A DNA stretch of 64,000 bases, from positions 5,366 through 69,365 of the forward strand of contig NZ_JNYE01000070.1 of assembly GCF_000717185.1 (NCBI RefSeq). Direction: 5' to 3'. A program made the position numbers and the translations under genes. The notes beneath the pieces were generated by a model. It saw nothing but the letters and a program-made list of their open reading frames with translations. It ran no database searches and was not told where the DNA came from. This document shows positions 21,518 to 30,655 of this stretch, piece by piece. Source of the stretch: Kitasatospora phosalacinea. GTDB lineage: Bacteria; Actinomycetota; Actinomycetes; Streptomycetales; Streptomycetaceae. Within the stretch, counting starts at the first letter, position 1, and the number at the start of each line of letters is the position of its first letter.

Positions 21518-22219
21518 GTGACCACCGTGAACGAAGCCCCGGCGCCGATCCGCGTGCTCGTCTGCGACGACCAGGCGCTGGTGCGGACCGGCTACGTCAC
21601 CATCTTCTCCGCGCAGCCCGACATGGAGGTCGTCGGGGAGGCCGAGAACGGCCACGAGGCGGTCCGGGCCGCCCGGGAACTGCGCCCCGACGTGGTCGTG
21701 ATGGACATCCGGATGCCCCTGCTCGACGGCATCGAGGCGACCCGGCAACTGGCCGGGCCGGAGGCGGCGGGCGCGCCGAAGGTCCTGGTCGTCACCACCT
21801 TCAACGTCGACGCCCACGTCTACGACGCGCTGCGCGCCGGGGCGAGCGGCTTCCTGCTCAAGGACGCGCCGCCGCTGGAACTCGTCAACGGCATCCGCAC
21901 CGTCGCCCGCGGCGAGGCCCTGCTGGCACCCGCCGTCACCCGCCACCTGATCGGCCACTTCGCCCGGCACCTGCGCCCGGCCGCCGCCTCCGGGACGGCC
22001 GGGCAGGACGTGGTGCGCGCGCTGACCCCCCGCGAGCTGGAGGTGTTCCGGCTGATCGCCGAGGGGTCGTCGAACGCGGAGATCGCCGCGGCGCTGTTCA
22101 TCACGCCGGAGACCGTCAAGACCTACGTGTCCCGGATCCTGGCCAAGCTCGGCCTGCGCGACCGCGTCCAGGCCGTCGTCCTCGCCCACCGGGCCGGGCT
22201 GGTGCCCGGCGCGCAGTGA
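21518..22219 (+). CDS. NarL/LuxR-type response regulator
   Basis: This 233-aa protein has a receiver domain (residues 10-125) with the acidic pair CDDQ, phospho-Asp in VVMDIRMP, Thr in VTTF and Lys in LLKDAPP. It also has a C-terminal LuxR helix-turn-helix (ELEVFRLIAEGSSNAEIA, KTYVSRILAKLGL). The GTG follows the kinase stop by seven bases. It is the cognate regulator of the upstream kinase; target genes are unknown. Confidence 0.94.
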   Translation: MTTVNEAPAPIRVLVCDDQALVRTGYVTIFSAQPDMEVVGEAENGHEAVRAARELRPDVVVMDIRMPLLDGIEATRQLAGPEAAGAPKVLVVTTFNVDAHVYDALRAGASGFLLKDAPPLELVNGIRTVARGEALLAPAVTRHLIGHFARHLRPAAASGTAGQDVVRALTPRELEVFRLIAEGSSNAEIAAALFITPETVKTYVSRILAKLGLRDRVQAVVLAHRAGLVPGAQ

Positions 22220-22287
22220 GCCGCCCCCTCAGCGTCCCCTCCCCGCCCCCTCAGCAGCTCCCTCAACGTCCCCCCCCAACGTCCCCT

Positions 22288-22950
22288 TCACGCCTCCGGA
22301 TCGGCCCGCGGCACCCACCCGCGGTCGGCGCCGGTGCGGATCAACGTCCGGGCGTAGTCCCACAGTTCGGCGGAAGCGTCGCCGATGGCGGACTTGCGGG
22401 CCAGCACCTCGGCGTCGGTGACCCCCGGCGTGCGCCAAGTGCCGCCGCGGTTCCCGTAGTTGAGCAGCAGCGGCTGGAGGCGGTCCATCGCCTTGGCGAA
22501 CCGGGCCTCCGCGCTGCCGCGTTCCTCGAACTCGTCCCAGAGCGCCCGGAAGCGGTCGCGCTGGTCGTCGGGCAGGATCGCGAACAGCCGGTCGGCGGCC
22601 AGCCGTTCGCGCTCCTCCTGGTCGGCGCCCGCCGCGGAGTCGTAGAGCGGGGTGTCCCCGGCGTAGATCTCCACCAGGTCGTGCAGCACGACCATGGCGA
22701 GGACCTTGACCACGTCGACCGGCTCGTCCGCGTACTCGGCGAGGACCAGGACCATCAGCGCGAGGTGCCAGGAGTGCTCGGCGTCGTTCTCCCGCCGGTC
22801 GGCGGCCAGCAGCGGGCTCTGCCGCAGGACGTTCTTGAGCTGGTCGACCTCGATGACGAACTCGATCTGCCGACGCAGCCGTTCGGGCGTGCCGTCGGGC
22901 TGCGGCACGGCCGCGGCGAACTCCGGGGTCGGGCGGTCGTCGTGGGACAC
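22288..22950 (-). CDS. HD-domain hydrolase (YfbR/HDDC2-type 5'-deoxynucleotidase)
   Basis: This 220-aa metal-dependent phosphohydrolase has metal ligands in AEHSWHLALM (first His, about residue 60) and LHDLVEIYAGD (HD pair, about residue 95). The arrangement matches the YfbR/HDDC2 nucleotidases that dephosphorylate deoxynucleoside monophosphates. A GTG start is preceded by CCAGGAGG. It looks like a housekeeping gene, convergent with the response regulator. The gap between them contains repeated CCCCTC/AACGTCCCC tracts. Confidence 0.88.
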   Translation of the reverse strand: MSHDDRPTPEFAAAVPQPDGTPERLRRQIEFVIEVDQLKNVLRQSPLLAADRRENDAEHSWHLALMVLVLAEYADEPVDVVKVLAMVVLHDLVEIYAGDTPLYDSAAGADQEERERLAADRLFAILPDDQRDRFRALWDEFEERGSAEARFAKAMDRLQPLLLNYGNRGGTWRTPGVTDAEVLARKSAIGDASAELWDYARTLIRTGADRGWVPRADPEA

Positions 22951-23126
22951 GGGGCCTCCTGGTGCGGGATGCCGACGGCTCGCCGGGAGCGACGGCAGCG
23001 GTACCGGAGCAGGATAGGCACGGTGGAGGAGGGAACGGCGCCCGGCGGGGGCGTGCGCCGCCAACCTCGTTCCACACCAAGGGACTTGATCGTTTTCAGG
23101 CTTTCAGGGCGACGGTTTACACGCCC

Positions 23127-23164
23127 TTGACAGCCCGTTACCTTGAGGCCTGGGAGCGCTCCCA
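23127..23164 (+). promoter_or_regulatory. CebR-type operator (14-bp palindrome) with candidate -35
   Basis: The perfect palindrome TGGGAGCGCTCCCA at 23151-23164 is identical to the CebR box, the cellobiose/cellotriose-responsive LacI-family operator of Streptomyces. A TTGACA lies 18 bases upstream at 23127. It lies 105 bases before the LPMO start in the 319-base gap between the HD gene and the LPMO. This predicts repression by CebR and induction by cello-oligosaccharides. Confidence 0.8.
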
Positions 23165-23269
23165 GAAACCCCCACGCTCATGGCATGAGCACGTCTTTTC
23201 CCCAGTCAGAAGGCCTGCCCCGCCGGGACGGCACGGGCAGGCCCCCTCCACCGAGGTGGTGAAAGTTTC

Positions 23270-24445
23270 ATGTCACGACGTAAGACCCCCACGATCGTCG
23301 CGGCTCTCGCAACCGCGGTCGCGACGATCTGTGCGCTGCTGTTGGGCCTCTCCTCGGCCCAGGCGCACGGCGTGGCGATCGTGCCCGGCTCGCGCACGTA
23401 CCTGTGCTACCAGGACGGGCTCACCGGGAACGGCGCCCTGACGCCGACCAACCCCGCCTGCCAGGCGGCCGTTGCGCAGAGCGGCACCACGCCGCTCTAC
23501 AACTGGTTCGCCGTGCTGGACTCCAACGCGGGCGGCCGCGGCCAGGGGTACGTTCCGGACGGCACCCTGTGCAGCGCCGGGAACAAGTCCCCGTACGACT
23601 TCTCCGCGTACAACGCCCCCCGCGACGACTGGCCCAAGACGCACCTGACCTCCGGCGCCACGATCGAGGTCGACTACTCCAACTGGGCTGCCCACCCCGG
23701 GGAGTTCCGGGTCTACCTGACCAAGCAGGGCTGGTCCCCCACCACCCCGCTGGCCTGGGCCGACCTGAGCCTGGTCAGCACCGTCGCCAACCCGCCGCAG
23801 GTCGGCAGCTCCGGGGCCGACGGCGGCCACTACTACTGGAACCTGGCCCTTCCGGCGGGCCGCAGCGGCGCCGCGCTGATGTTCATCCAGTGGGTGCGGT
23901 CGGACAGCCAGGAGAACTTCTTCTCCTGCTCCGACCTGGTCTTCGACGGTGGCCACGGCGAGGTGACCGGCATCCACCAGCCGACCTCCTCGTCCAGCCC
24001 CAGCCCGAGCACGGGCACCAGTCCGAGCGCGAGCCCGAGCACCAGCCCGAGCACGAGCGCGAGTGCGAGCCCGAGTGCGAGCGCGAGCGTGAGCCCGGGC
24101 ACGAGCCCGTCGCCGTCCTCGTCCGGGACGATGCCGAGCAGCGGCTGCATGGCGATGTACAGCGTCGTCAGCTCCTGGGGCGGCGGTTTCCAGGGGTCGG
24201 TCGAGGTGATGAACCACAACTCCAAGCCGGTCAGCTCCTGGACGCTGAAGTGGCAGACGGGCGCGGGCACCACCATCACCAACCTGTGGAACGGGACGCT
24301 GACCACCTCCGGCAGCGACGTGACGGTGAAGAACGTCGCCTACAACGGCACCATCGGCGCGGACTCCAGCACCACCTTCGGCTTCACCGCCAACTCCTCC
24401 GGCAACAACTTCCCGACCGGCTCCATCACCTGCACCGCTTCGTGA
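23270..24445 (+). CDS. AA10 lytic polysaccharide monooxygenase with CBM2
   Basis: This 391-aa secreted copper enzyme oxidatively cleaves cellulose or chitin. A signal peptide (about residues 1-32, ending SSAQA) exposes the mature N-terminal copper-binding His of HGVAIVPGSR. The catalytic domain runs to about residue 225 and includes a second His candidate in DWPKTHLTSGA and the terminal NFFSCSDLVF. A Ser/Pro/Thr linker of about 50 residues (SPSTSPSTSASASPS) joins a CBM2 that begins at CMAMYSVVSSWGGGFQ. The ribosome site is GAGGTGG. The CebR palindrome upstream and the neighbouring CBM2 protein indicate use on cellulose. Confidence 0.95.
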   Translation: MSRRKTPTIVAALATAVATICALLLGLSSAQAHGVAIVPGSRTYLCYQDGLTGNGALTPTNPACQAAVAQSGTTPLYNWFAVLDSNAGGRGQGYVPDGTLCSAGNKSPYDFSAYNAPRDDWPKTHLTSGATIEVDYSNWAAHPGEFRVYLTKQGWSPTTPLAWADLSLVSTVANPPQVGSSGADGGHYYWNLALPAGRSGAALMFIQWVRSDSQENFFSCSDLVFDGGHGEVTGIHQPTSSSSPSPSTGTSPSASPSTSPSTSASASPSASASVSPGTSPSPSSSGTMPSSGCMAMYSVVSSWGGGFQGSVEVMNHNSKPVSSWTLKWQTGAGTTITNLWNGTLTTSGSDVTVKNVAYNGTIGADSSTTFGFTANSSGNNFPTGSITCTAS

Positions 24446-24452
24446 CCCCCGC

Positions 24453-24501
24453 GCCCCGGGCCGGGGCCGCCGTGCAGTCCGCGGCGGCCCCGGCCCGGGG
24501 C
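24453..24501. terminator. Strong hairpin after LPMO gene
   Basis: A perfect 20-base-pair GC stem (starting gccccgggccggggccgccg) has a 9-base loop eight bases past the stop. It would separate LPMO transcription from the next gene. Confidence 0.8.
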
Positions 24502-24547
24502 CCGCACGACCCACAGACACGCACCGACGACGCAAGGAGGTTTCGAC

Positions 24548-25813
24548 ATGGTGCGAGGCAACGGGCGGGTACGCGGCGGGCGGCGCGCCCCGGTGGCGGT
24601 GCTCGCCGTGCTCGCGGTGGTCCTCGGCGTGCTGGCCGGGCTCGGTCAGCACCCGACCCCGGCCTGGGGAGCGGGCAGCGCGGCCTGCCAGGTCTCCTGG
24701 ACGAACAACGAGTGGACCGGCGGCTTCACCGCGCAGGTATCGGTCACCAACTCGGGTGCAGCGGTCAGCAGTTGGAAGCTGACCTGGACGTTCCCGGCCG
24801 GTCAGCAGGTCACCTCGGCCTGGAACGCCCAGGTGAGCCAGAGCGGCACCGCCGTCACGGCGAGCAGCCTGAGCTACAACGGGACGGTCGCCAGCGGCGG
24901 TTCGGCGTCCTTCGGGATGCAGGGCACCTGGACGGGCAGCAACCCCGCCCCCGGTGACTTCGCCTTCAACGGGGCTTCCTGCCAAGGGGGTTCGAGCCCC
25001 ACGCCGAGCCCGAGCCCGTCCGCGAGCGCGTCCCCGAGTCCGTCCGCGTCCGCGTCCCCGAGTCCGTCCGCGAGCGCGTCCGCGAGCCCCAGCCCGAGCG
25101 CCAGTTCCACCGGCGGCGGGGGCACCGGCTGTTCCGGGGCGGTGGTCTGCTCGGGCTTCGAGGACCAGAACGGCAGTGCCCTGACCGGTGACTGGACGGT
25201 CGCCGCCCCCGACTGCGCGGGCGCGGGCACGGTGACGGTCGACACCGCGGTGGTCCACGGCGGCAGCCGTTCGCTGCGGGTCAACGGCCAAGCCGGTTAC
25301 TGCAACCACGTGTTCGCGGCCACCACGAAGAACGTGTCCGCCGTCGGCCCGGTGGTCTACGCCCGCTACTGGGTCCGGCACACCACCGCGCTCCCGGCCG
25401 ACCACATCGCGATGGTCACCATGGAGGACGCGAACAACGGCAACAAGCACCTGCGCCTGGGCGGCCAGAACGGCGCCCTGCAGTGGAACCGCGAGTCCGA
25501 CGACGCCACGCTGCCCGCGCAGAGCCCGGTCGGCGTGTCGCAGAGCGTGCCGCTGCCGGTGAACCAGTGGGTCTGCGTCCGCTTCGCCGTGGACACCACC
25601 AAGCAGTCCATGGACACCTGGCTGAACGACCAGCTGGTGCCCGGCCTGCACGACGACGGCGTCCCCACCGCCGACATCGACCAGCAGTGGCTCAGCCGCA
25701 CCACCGCCCCCCGCCCGGTCACCCTGGACCTCGGCTGGGAGGCGTACGGGAACGGCTCCGACACCCTCTGGTACGACGACGTGGCCCTGGGCTCCGCGCC
25801 GATCGCCTGCTGA
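24548..25813 (+). CDS. Secreted CBM2 protein with Cip1-like C-terminal domain
   Basis: This 421-aa secreted protein has a signal peptide (about 1-42, ending TPAWGAG), then a CBM2 (about 45-145: CQVSWTNNEWTGGFTAQVSV ... FNGASC). A Pro/Ser/Ala linker (PSPSASASPSPS) leads to a about 225-residue C-terminal domain (CSGFEDQNG ... LWYDDVALGS). The last domain resembles the Cip1 beta-sandwich/lyase-like fold found with cellulases, as far as can be judged from its pattern; its enzymatic role is not settled. The RBS AAGGAGG is excellent. It probably assists cellulose breakdown with the LPMO. Confidence 0.85.
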   Translation: MVRGNGRVRGGRRAPVAVLAVLAVVLGVLAGLGQHPTPAWGAGSAACQVSWTNNEWTGGFTAQVSVTNSGAAVSSWKLTWTFPAGQQVTSAWNAQVSQSGTAVTASSLSYNGTVASGGSASFGMQGTWTGSNPAPGDFAFNGASCQGGSSPTPSPSPSASASPSPSASASPSPSASASASPSPSASSTGGGGTGCSGAVVCSGFEDQNGSALTGDWTVAAPDCAGAGTVTVDTAVVHGGSRSLRVNGQAGYCNHVFAATTKNVSAVGPVVYARYWVRHTTALPADHIAMVTMEDANNGNKHLRLGGQNGALQWNRESDDATLPAQSPVGVSQSVPLPVNQWVCVRFAVDTTKQSMDTWLNDQLVPGLHDDGVPTADIDQQWLSRTTAPRPVTLDLGWEAYGNGSDTLWYDDVALGSAPIAC

Positions 25814-25830
25814 GGGAAGGGGGTTGACGG

Positions 25831-25862
25831 CGCCGCGCGCCCTCTCGGAGGGGCGCGCGGCG
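25831..25862. terminator. Hairpin after CBM2/Cip1-like gene
   Basis: A perfect 11-base-pair stem (cgccgcgcgcc/ggcgcgcggcg) has a 10-base loop about 18 bases after the stop. It lies between convergent genes. Confidence 0.7.
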
Positions 25863-25988
25863 TTCCGTGACCGCGGCCCGGAGCGCCGCGCGGAGTCGCA
25901 CCCCGGAGGTCTTCGTCGTCCTCGACGGCGCTCCGGTGGGGAGACCGGGACACCCGGACACCCGGACACCGGGGCGGCGGGCAGCGGG

Positions 25989-27251
25989 TCAGCGGTGTGC
26001 GGACGGACCGATCAGGTCGAGGCGGAAGGCGTTGGCCCCGGCCTGGAAGCGGCTCTCGGCGTTGAGCGCGAGCAGGATCGCGGCGATGTGCCGCCGACAG
26101 GTGCGCAGGGAGATGCCGGTGCGGCGGGCGATCGACTCGTCCTTGGCGCCGCCCGCCAGCAACTGCAGGATCTGCAGCTTCAACGGGTCGTCGGTCAGGG
26201 CGTCCGGGTCCAGGCCCGGGTCCAGGTCCGGAACCGGGGCGGCGGCGGGTGCCGGGGCCGCGGGGACCGCGGTGGACCAGGCGGTCTCGAAGAGGAGGCG
26301 GGCGAGCCGGACGGCGGCCCGTTCGCGCAGGACGGTGACGACCGGTCCGTCGCCCGGCGCGGTCTGCGGGACGAGGGCGATCCGGTCGTCGACCAGCAGG
26401 ATCTCCTGCGGGAGGCCGGGGCTGCTCCGCACCTCGTGCGCCCCGTTCCCCGGGCGGGCCGCCAGCAGCCGCCCGGCGCGGGCCGCGGCGGGGGCCGAGT
26501 CCAGCAGGGCCCGTACCCGCACCCCGCCGGCCAGCCCGGCCAGCCCCCGGCCGAGCAGCGGGGCGAGCGGGGACGGCCGCGGGCCGTCGGCGCGCATCCA
26601 GCCCACCTCGGAGCGGCAGCCGGCGGCCAGCGAGCGGAGCAGCGCCGGGAGCGCTTCGGCGTCCATTGCGTCCACTGCGTCCACTGCGTCCATTGCGTCC
26701 ATTGCGTCCACTGCGTCCACTGCGTCCATTGCGTCCATTGCGTCCACTGCGTCCACGGTGTCCGGGGTGTCCGGGGTGTCCGGGGTGCTCACGGTGTCCA
26801 CGGAGCCCGGGGCGTCCGGGGCGTCCGGGGCGTCCGGGGCGTCCGGGGCGTCCGGGGCGGCCGCGGCGGAGACCTGCTCCTGGATGGTGAGCAGGCAGTC
26901 CAGCCGGCCCCCGGCCAGGTCGAGGACCGACCGCCAGTAGGTGCTCTCGCTGGCCAGCAGGGCCTTGAGGGTCGCGGCCGACACCTCGGCCGACACCTCG
27001 GGCGGGGACGGCCAGCGGGCGGCCGCCCGGGCGGCGGCGGGGCCGACGGAGCTGCCGGGTGCGGGGCCGGGGCCGGACGCAGGGCCGGCGGCGGGGCCGG
27101 GCACGGTGCCCGGCGCGGCGAGGTCGCGGGGAGGGCGGTCGTACCGGGGCGGGTCGTGCGGTGGGCGGTCGTGCGGGGTGGGGCACTGGCAGGCGCCGGG
27201 GGTTAACGCAGGTGCTGCCGGGGCCGCTGCTGCCGCGCGGATGTGCGTCAA
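25989..27251 (-). CDS. LuxR-type regulator with acidic tandem-repeat insert
   Basis: This about 420-aa protein ends in a LuxR-type helix-turn-helix (LKLQILQLLAGGAKDESIAR, then SLRTCRRHIAAIL). The middle resembles the non-phosphorylated sensor region of Streptomyces helix-turn-helix regulators, with LVDDRIALVPQ. Around residues 195-255 sits a low-complexity DAP/DTP/DAV/DAM repeat encoded by a 9-base tandem. The first about 100 residues are Pro/Ala-rich. The chosen TTG follows AGGAG; upstream or downstream starts are possible. It is divergent from the LAL gene. Target unknown. Confidence 0.65.
   Translation of the reverse strand: MTHIRAAAAAPAAPALTPGACQCPTPHDRPPHDPPRYDRPPRDLAAPGTVPGPAAGPASGPGPAPGSSVGPAAARAAARWPSPPEVSAEVSAATLKALLASESTYWRSVLDLAGGRLDCLLTIQEQVSAAAAPDAPDAPDAPDAPDAPGSVDTVSTPDTPDTPDTVDAVDAMDAMDAVDAVDAMDAMDAVDAVDAMDAEALPALLRSLAAGCRSEVGWMRADGPRPSPLAPLLGRGLAGLAGGVRVRALLDSAPAAARAGRLLAARPGNGAHEVRSSPGLPQEILLVDDRIALVPQTAPGDGPVVTVLRERAAVRLARLLFETAWSTAVPAAPAPAAAPVPDLDPGLDPDALTDDPLKLQILQLLAGGAKDESIARRTGISLRTCRRHIAAILLALNAESRFQAGANAFRLDLIGPSAHR
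26660..26863. repeat. 9-bp tandem repeats inside regulator gene
   Basis: More than 20 copies of gcgtccNNt/ggcgtccgg-type 9-mers encode Asp-Ala/Thr-Pro/Val/Met triplets on the minus strand. They keep the reading frame, so copy number can vary without disrupting the protein. Confidence 0.85.
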
Positions 27252-27394
27252 GACTGCTCCTGGGAGGGGGGCGAACAGGGGCCGCAGTCGCCGCCCCCTG
27301 TGGTGGTGGGGCGGCGACGCCGCCGAATCTAGGGGCGGCGGGATCGGCCGGTCATCCGCAGAACTACCTAACCCATATACGTAGTGATGATCCG

Positions 27395-27407
27395 TCACCT
27401 AAGGTGA
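27395..27407. promoter_or_regulatory. Palindrome in divergent regulator promoter region
   Basis: TCACCT-T/A-AGGTGA is a near-perfect 13-base palindrome in the 248-base gap between the LuxR-type regulator and the LAL gene, beside an AT-rich patch (catatacgtagtga). It could be an operator for either regulator. This is an inference. Confidence 0.35.
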
Positions 27408-27499
27408 GCCCTGGTCGGGCACGGTCCCGGCAGCCGGGGAGCGCTGCCAGGTCGGCACTGCCCGGTCGGCGCTGGTGCGAGTGGGGCGGGGCGGGGCCT

Positions 27500-30400
27500 G
27501 TGGACGTACCGGACGTTCGCTCGGAGCGGTCGGGCGGGCTGGTCGGCCGGGAAGCCGAACTCGGACGGCTGCGGCGCGCGGTCGGACGGCTGCCGGACGG
27601 CCGCGGGGGAGTCCTGGAGATCACCGGCGAGCCGGGCATCGGCAAGACCCGCCTGCTCCGGGAGGCGTTCGCGACGGCCCGTTCGTGCGGCGTCCAGGTC
27701 CTGGAGGGGCGCGCGACCGAGGCCGAGACCGGGATCGGCTGGGGGGTCTACCAGGACGCGCTGGGCGACCGGTTCCGGGCCGAGGCCGCCGGGCTGCTGC
27801 TGCCGCCCGGCCTGGCCGACCCGCTCCGTCCGGTGCTCGGCGACGGCCCCGCGGACGGGGCCTGGCCGGAGCGCCCCGAACCCGCCGGTGCCGAACGGGT
27901 CCGCACCCACCAGCGGGTGCGCTCGCTGCTCGACCGGTGGGCCGGGCGGGCGCCGGTCCTGCTGGTCCTGGAGGACGCGCACTGGGCCGACCCGGGATCG
28001 GTCGAACTCACCGAGCACCTGGTGCGCCACCGGGTGCGCGGGCCGCTGCTGCTGGTGGTCACCCACCGCCCCCGGCAGTCACCGCTGCGGCTGCTCGACG
28101 CCCTCGGCCGGGCCGACCAGAGCGGCCCGGCCGAACGGATCGAGGTCGGACCGCTCTCCGCCGCCGGGTCCGCGGCCCTGCTCCGCGCGGCGTCCGGCGG
28201 CGGCCCGTTCGACGCACCGGGCCCGGACCAGGCCGACGTACCCTCCCCGAGCCCGGTCGACGCCCCGACCCCGTACGAGGACGAGCTCCACCGGGAGAGC
28301 GGCGGCAACCCGCTCCTGCTGCTGGCCCTCGCCGACCTGGCGGCGGGCGGCACCCACCCGCCGGGCGCCGACGGCCGGGCCCTCGGCGGACCGGCCGTGG
28401 TGCTGCTCGGCGAACTCGCCCTCGCCTCCGAGGACGCCCGGCTGCTCACCGCCGCCGCCGCGGTGCTCGGCGACCGCTTCCCGGTCGAGGCGCTGGCCGA
28501 GGTCGCCGAACTCGACCCCGAACGGGCCCGTCGCGCCGCCACCGCGCTGACCCGGCGCGACGTCCTGCGCCCGGTGCCCGGCACGCCCCGGCTCGCGTTC
28601 CGCCACCCGGTCCTGCGCAGGCTGGTCTACCAGCACGCCGACCCGGTCTGGCGGGTCGGCGCGCACCACCGCGCGCTCGCCCGGCTCACCCGGGGCGGCG
28701 CCACCGCCGTGGAGCGGGCCCCGCACGCCGAACGGTGCCTGGTCGACGCCGACCCGCAGTCCGTCCGGATCCTGGAGGAGGCCGCCGAGACCGCGCTGCG
28801 GACCGCCCCGGGCGACGCCGCGCGCTGGCTGGGCGTCGCCCTCCAGGCCATCCCCGACACCCCCGCCGAACGCGACCGCCGCCTGCGGCTGGAACTCGCC
28901 CGCACCCTCGCCCTGGCCACCTCCGGCCGCCTCGCGGAGAGCCGCGACCTGCTGCACGACGTGCTCGCCCGCGTCCCGACCGACCAGGTGGAGCGGCGGA
29001 TCGAGACCGCGACGCTGTGCGCCCGCACCGAGCGGATGCTCGGCCACTACTCCGAGGCCGAGGCCCTGCTGCGTGACGAACTGCCCAGGACCGCGGGCCG
29101 CCCCTCGCCCCAGGCGGTCGCGCTGATGACCGAGTACGGCACGGTGGCCCTGCTCACCGGCGGCTTCGCGGACGCCGACCCGTACGTCGAACGGGCGGCC
29201 CGGATGGCCCGCGAACTCGGCGACCCCGCGGCCGAGGTGACCGCCCGCGCCGTCCGCGGACTCGGCAGCGTCTGCCTCGGCCGGGTCGCGCTGGCCGGCC
29301 GGGAGCTGACCGCGGGCGCCGCGCTGGCCGACCGGCTCTCCGACGCCGACCTCGCCCGCGAACCGGAGGCGCTCGGCCAACTCGGCTGGGGCGAACTGTT
29401 CGCCGAGCGGTACGCCGACGCGGCCCGCCACCACGAACGGGCGCTGCGCCTGACCCGCCGCAACGGCCAGGACCACGTGGTGCCGCACCTGCTGCTCGGC
29501 ATCGGCTTCCGCCAGCTCTGGACGGGCGGGCTGCGGCAGGCCCGGAGCACCGCCGAGGAGGCCCAGGAACTCGCCCGGCAGCTCGGCAGCCGCGAACTCG
29601 GCGCCCTGGCCCTGGCCCTGCGCGCCTCGGCGACCGAGTCCGCCCCCCGGCCCGCCGCCGGACCTCCCAGCGCCGGGCCTCCCGCCGCCGGGCTTCCCGT
29701 GCCCGGACCTCCCGCCGGTCCCCCCGCGGACGGGACCGCCCTGGCGCTCTCCGAGCAGGCCGTCCGCTCCTCGCCCAGCGAGGGCTGGTGGAGCCGCAGC
29801 ACCCTGGCCGTCCACGCCCAGGCCCTGCTGGCGGCAGGACAGGCCGACCGCTGCACCCGGGTGCTGCTGGACGCCGGGGGCGGGCCGGGGCTGCCGCGCG
29901 CCCAGGTGGTCTTCCGCCCGCTCTGGTACGCGCTGCTCTCGGCCGCCGCGCTGGCCACCGGCGACGTCGACGGGGCCGAGTCCTGGGCCGGGCACGCCGA
30001 CGCCGTGGCGGTCGGCCTCGGGCTGGCCGGTCCGCAGGGCTTCGCCCGGCGCGCGGGCGGGCTGGTGGCGGCCGTCCGCGGCGCACCGGCCCGGGCGGTG
30101 GAGCAGTTGGCGGCGGCGGCCGAGTCGTTCCGGGACGCCGGGTTCGTCGTCCAGCGCGCACTGACCCTGGCCCTCGGCGCCCCGGTCGCGGCCGCCGCCG
30201 GGGACCGGCGCCGGGCCCACGCCTGGCTGGACGAGGCCGACCGGCTGGCCGCCGAGACCGGTGCCGCCGCGGTCGCCGGGCAGGCCGCCGCCGTCCGCCG
30301 GGGCCTGGCCGCGCGCGCCGGGGCGGCCGGGCAGGCCCCGCCGGAGACCGCGCCGCACCTGGCCCTGCTCACCGGACGGGAACGCCAGATCACCGCGCTC

Positions 30401-30580
30401 GCGGTCGAGGGCGCCCGGACCAGGGAGATCGCCGACCGCCTGTTCCTCAGCCCGCGCACCGTCGACGCCCACCTCGCGAAGGTCTACCGCAAGCTCGGCG
30501 TGACCTCCCGCACGGCCCTGGGCGCGCTGCTGGCCGCGGAGGGCGGCCGACAGGCGCTCGGCGGCGCGGAGGGCCCCTGA
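27500..30580 (+). CDS. LuxR-type LAL regulator (large ATP-binding)
   Basis: This 1026-aa LAL activator has Walker A GEPGIGKTRLL near residue 45, Walker B VLLVLEDAHWAD near residue 155, a TPR-like middle and a C-terminal LuxR helix-turn-helix (TREIADRLFLSPRTVDAHL, then VYRKLGV). A Pro/Ala/Gly repeat (AAGPPSAGPPAAGLP) lies near residue 725. The GTG start at 27500 is chosen because conserved sequence begins soon after it; an upstream extension is possible. It faces the left arm of the RiPP cluster and may be its activator. Confidence 0.87.
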   Translation: MDVPDVRSERSGGLVGREAELGRLRRAVGRLPDGRGGVLEITGEPGIGKTRLLREAFATARSCGVQVLEGRATEAETGIGWGVYQDALGDRFRAEAAGLLLPPGLADPLRPVLGDGPADGAWPERPEPAGAERVRTHQRVRSLLDRWAGRAPVLLVLEDAHWADPGSVELTEHLVRHRVRGPLLLVVTHRPRQSPLRLLDALGRADQSGPAERIEVGPLSAAGSAALLRAASGGGPFDAPGPDQADVPSPSPVDAPTPYEDELHRESGGNPLLLLALADLAAGGTHPPGADGRALGGPAVVLLGELALASEDARLLTAAAAVLGDRFPVEALAEVAELDPERARRAATALTRRDVLRPVPGTPRLAFRHPVLRRLVYQHADPVWRVGAHHRALARLTRGGATAVERAPHAERCLVDADPQSVRILEEAAETALRTAPGDAARWLGVALQAIPDTPAERDRRLRLELARTLALATSGRLAESRDLLHDVLARVPTDQVERRIETATLCARTERMLGHYSEAEALLRDELPRTAGRPSPQAVALMTEYGTVALLTGGFADADPYVERAARMARELGDPAAEVTARAVRGLGSVCLGRVALAGRELTAGAALADRLSDADLAREPEALGQLGWGELFAERYADAARHHERALRLTRRNGQDHVVPHLLLGIGFRQLWTGGLRQARSTAEEAQELARQLGSRELGALALALRASATESAPRPAAGPPSAGPPAAGLPVPGPPAGPPADGTALALSEQAVRSSPSEGWWSRSTLAVHAQALLAAGQADRCTRVLLDAGGGPGLPRAQVVFRPLWYALLSAAALATGDVDGAESWAGHADAVAVGLGLAGPQGFARRAGGLVAAVRGAPARAVEQLAAAAESFRDAGFVVQRALTLALGAPVAAAAGDRRRAHAWLDEADRLAAETGAAAVAGQAAAVRRGLAARAGAAGQAPPETAPHLALLTGRERQITALAVEGARTREIADRLFLSPRTVDAHLAKVYRKLGVTSRTALGALLAAEGGRQALGGAEGP

Positions 30581-30596
30581 CGGCCGCAGGACGGAC

Positions 30597-30655
30597 CGGG
30601 GCCCAGCAGTCGGGGCCGGACCGGGGCCCAGCAGTCGGGGCCCGGTGGTCGGGGC
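30597..30655. repeat. Direct repeats between convergent genes
   Basis: Two copies of accggggcccagcagtcggg and a third partial copy fill the gap between the LAL gene and the left-arm dehydrogenase. Confidence 0.6.

Noticed and set aside
26666..26890. Plus-strand Arg-Pro-Leu repeat protein
   Set aside because: It is the antisense reading of the 9-bp repeat in the LuxR-type regulator gene.
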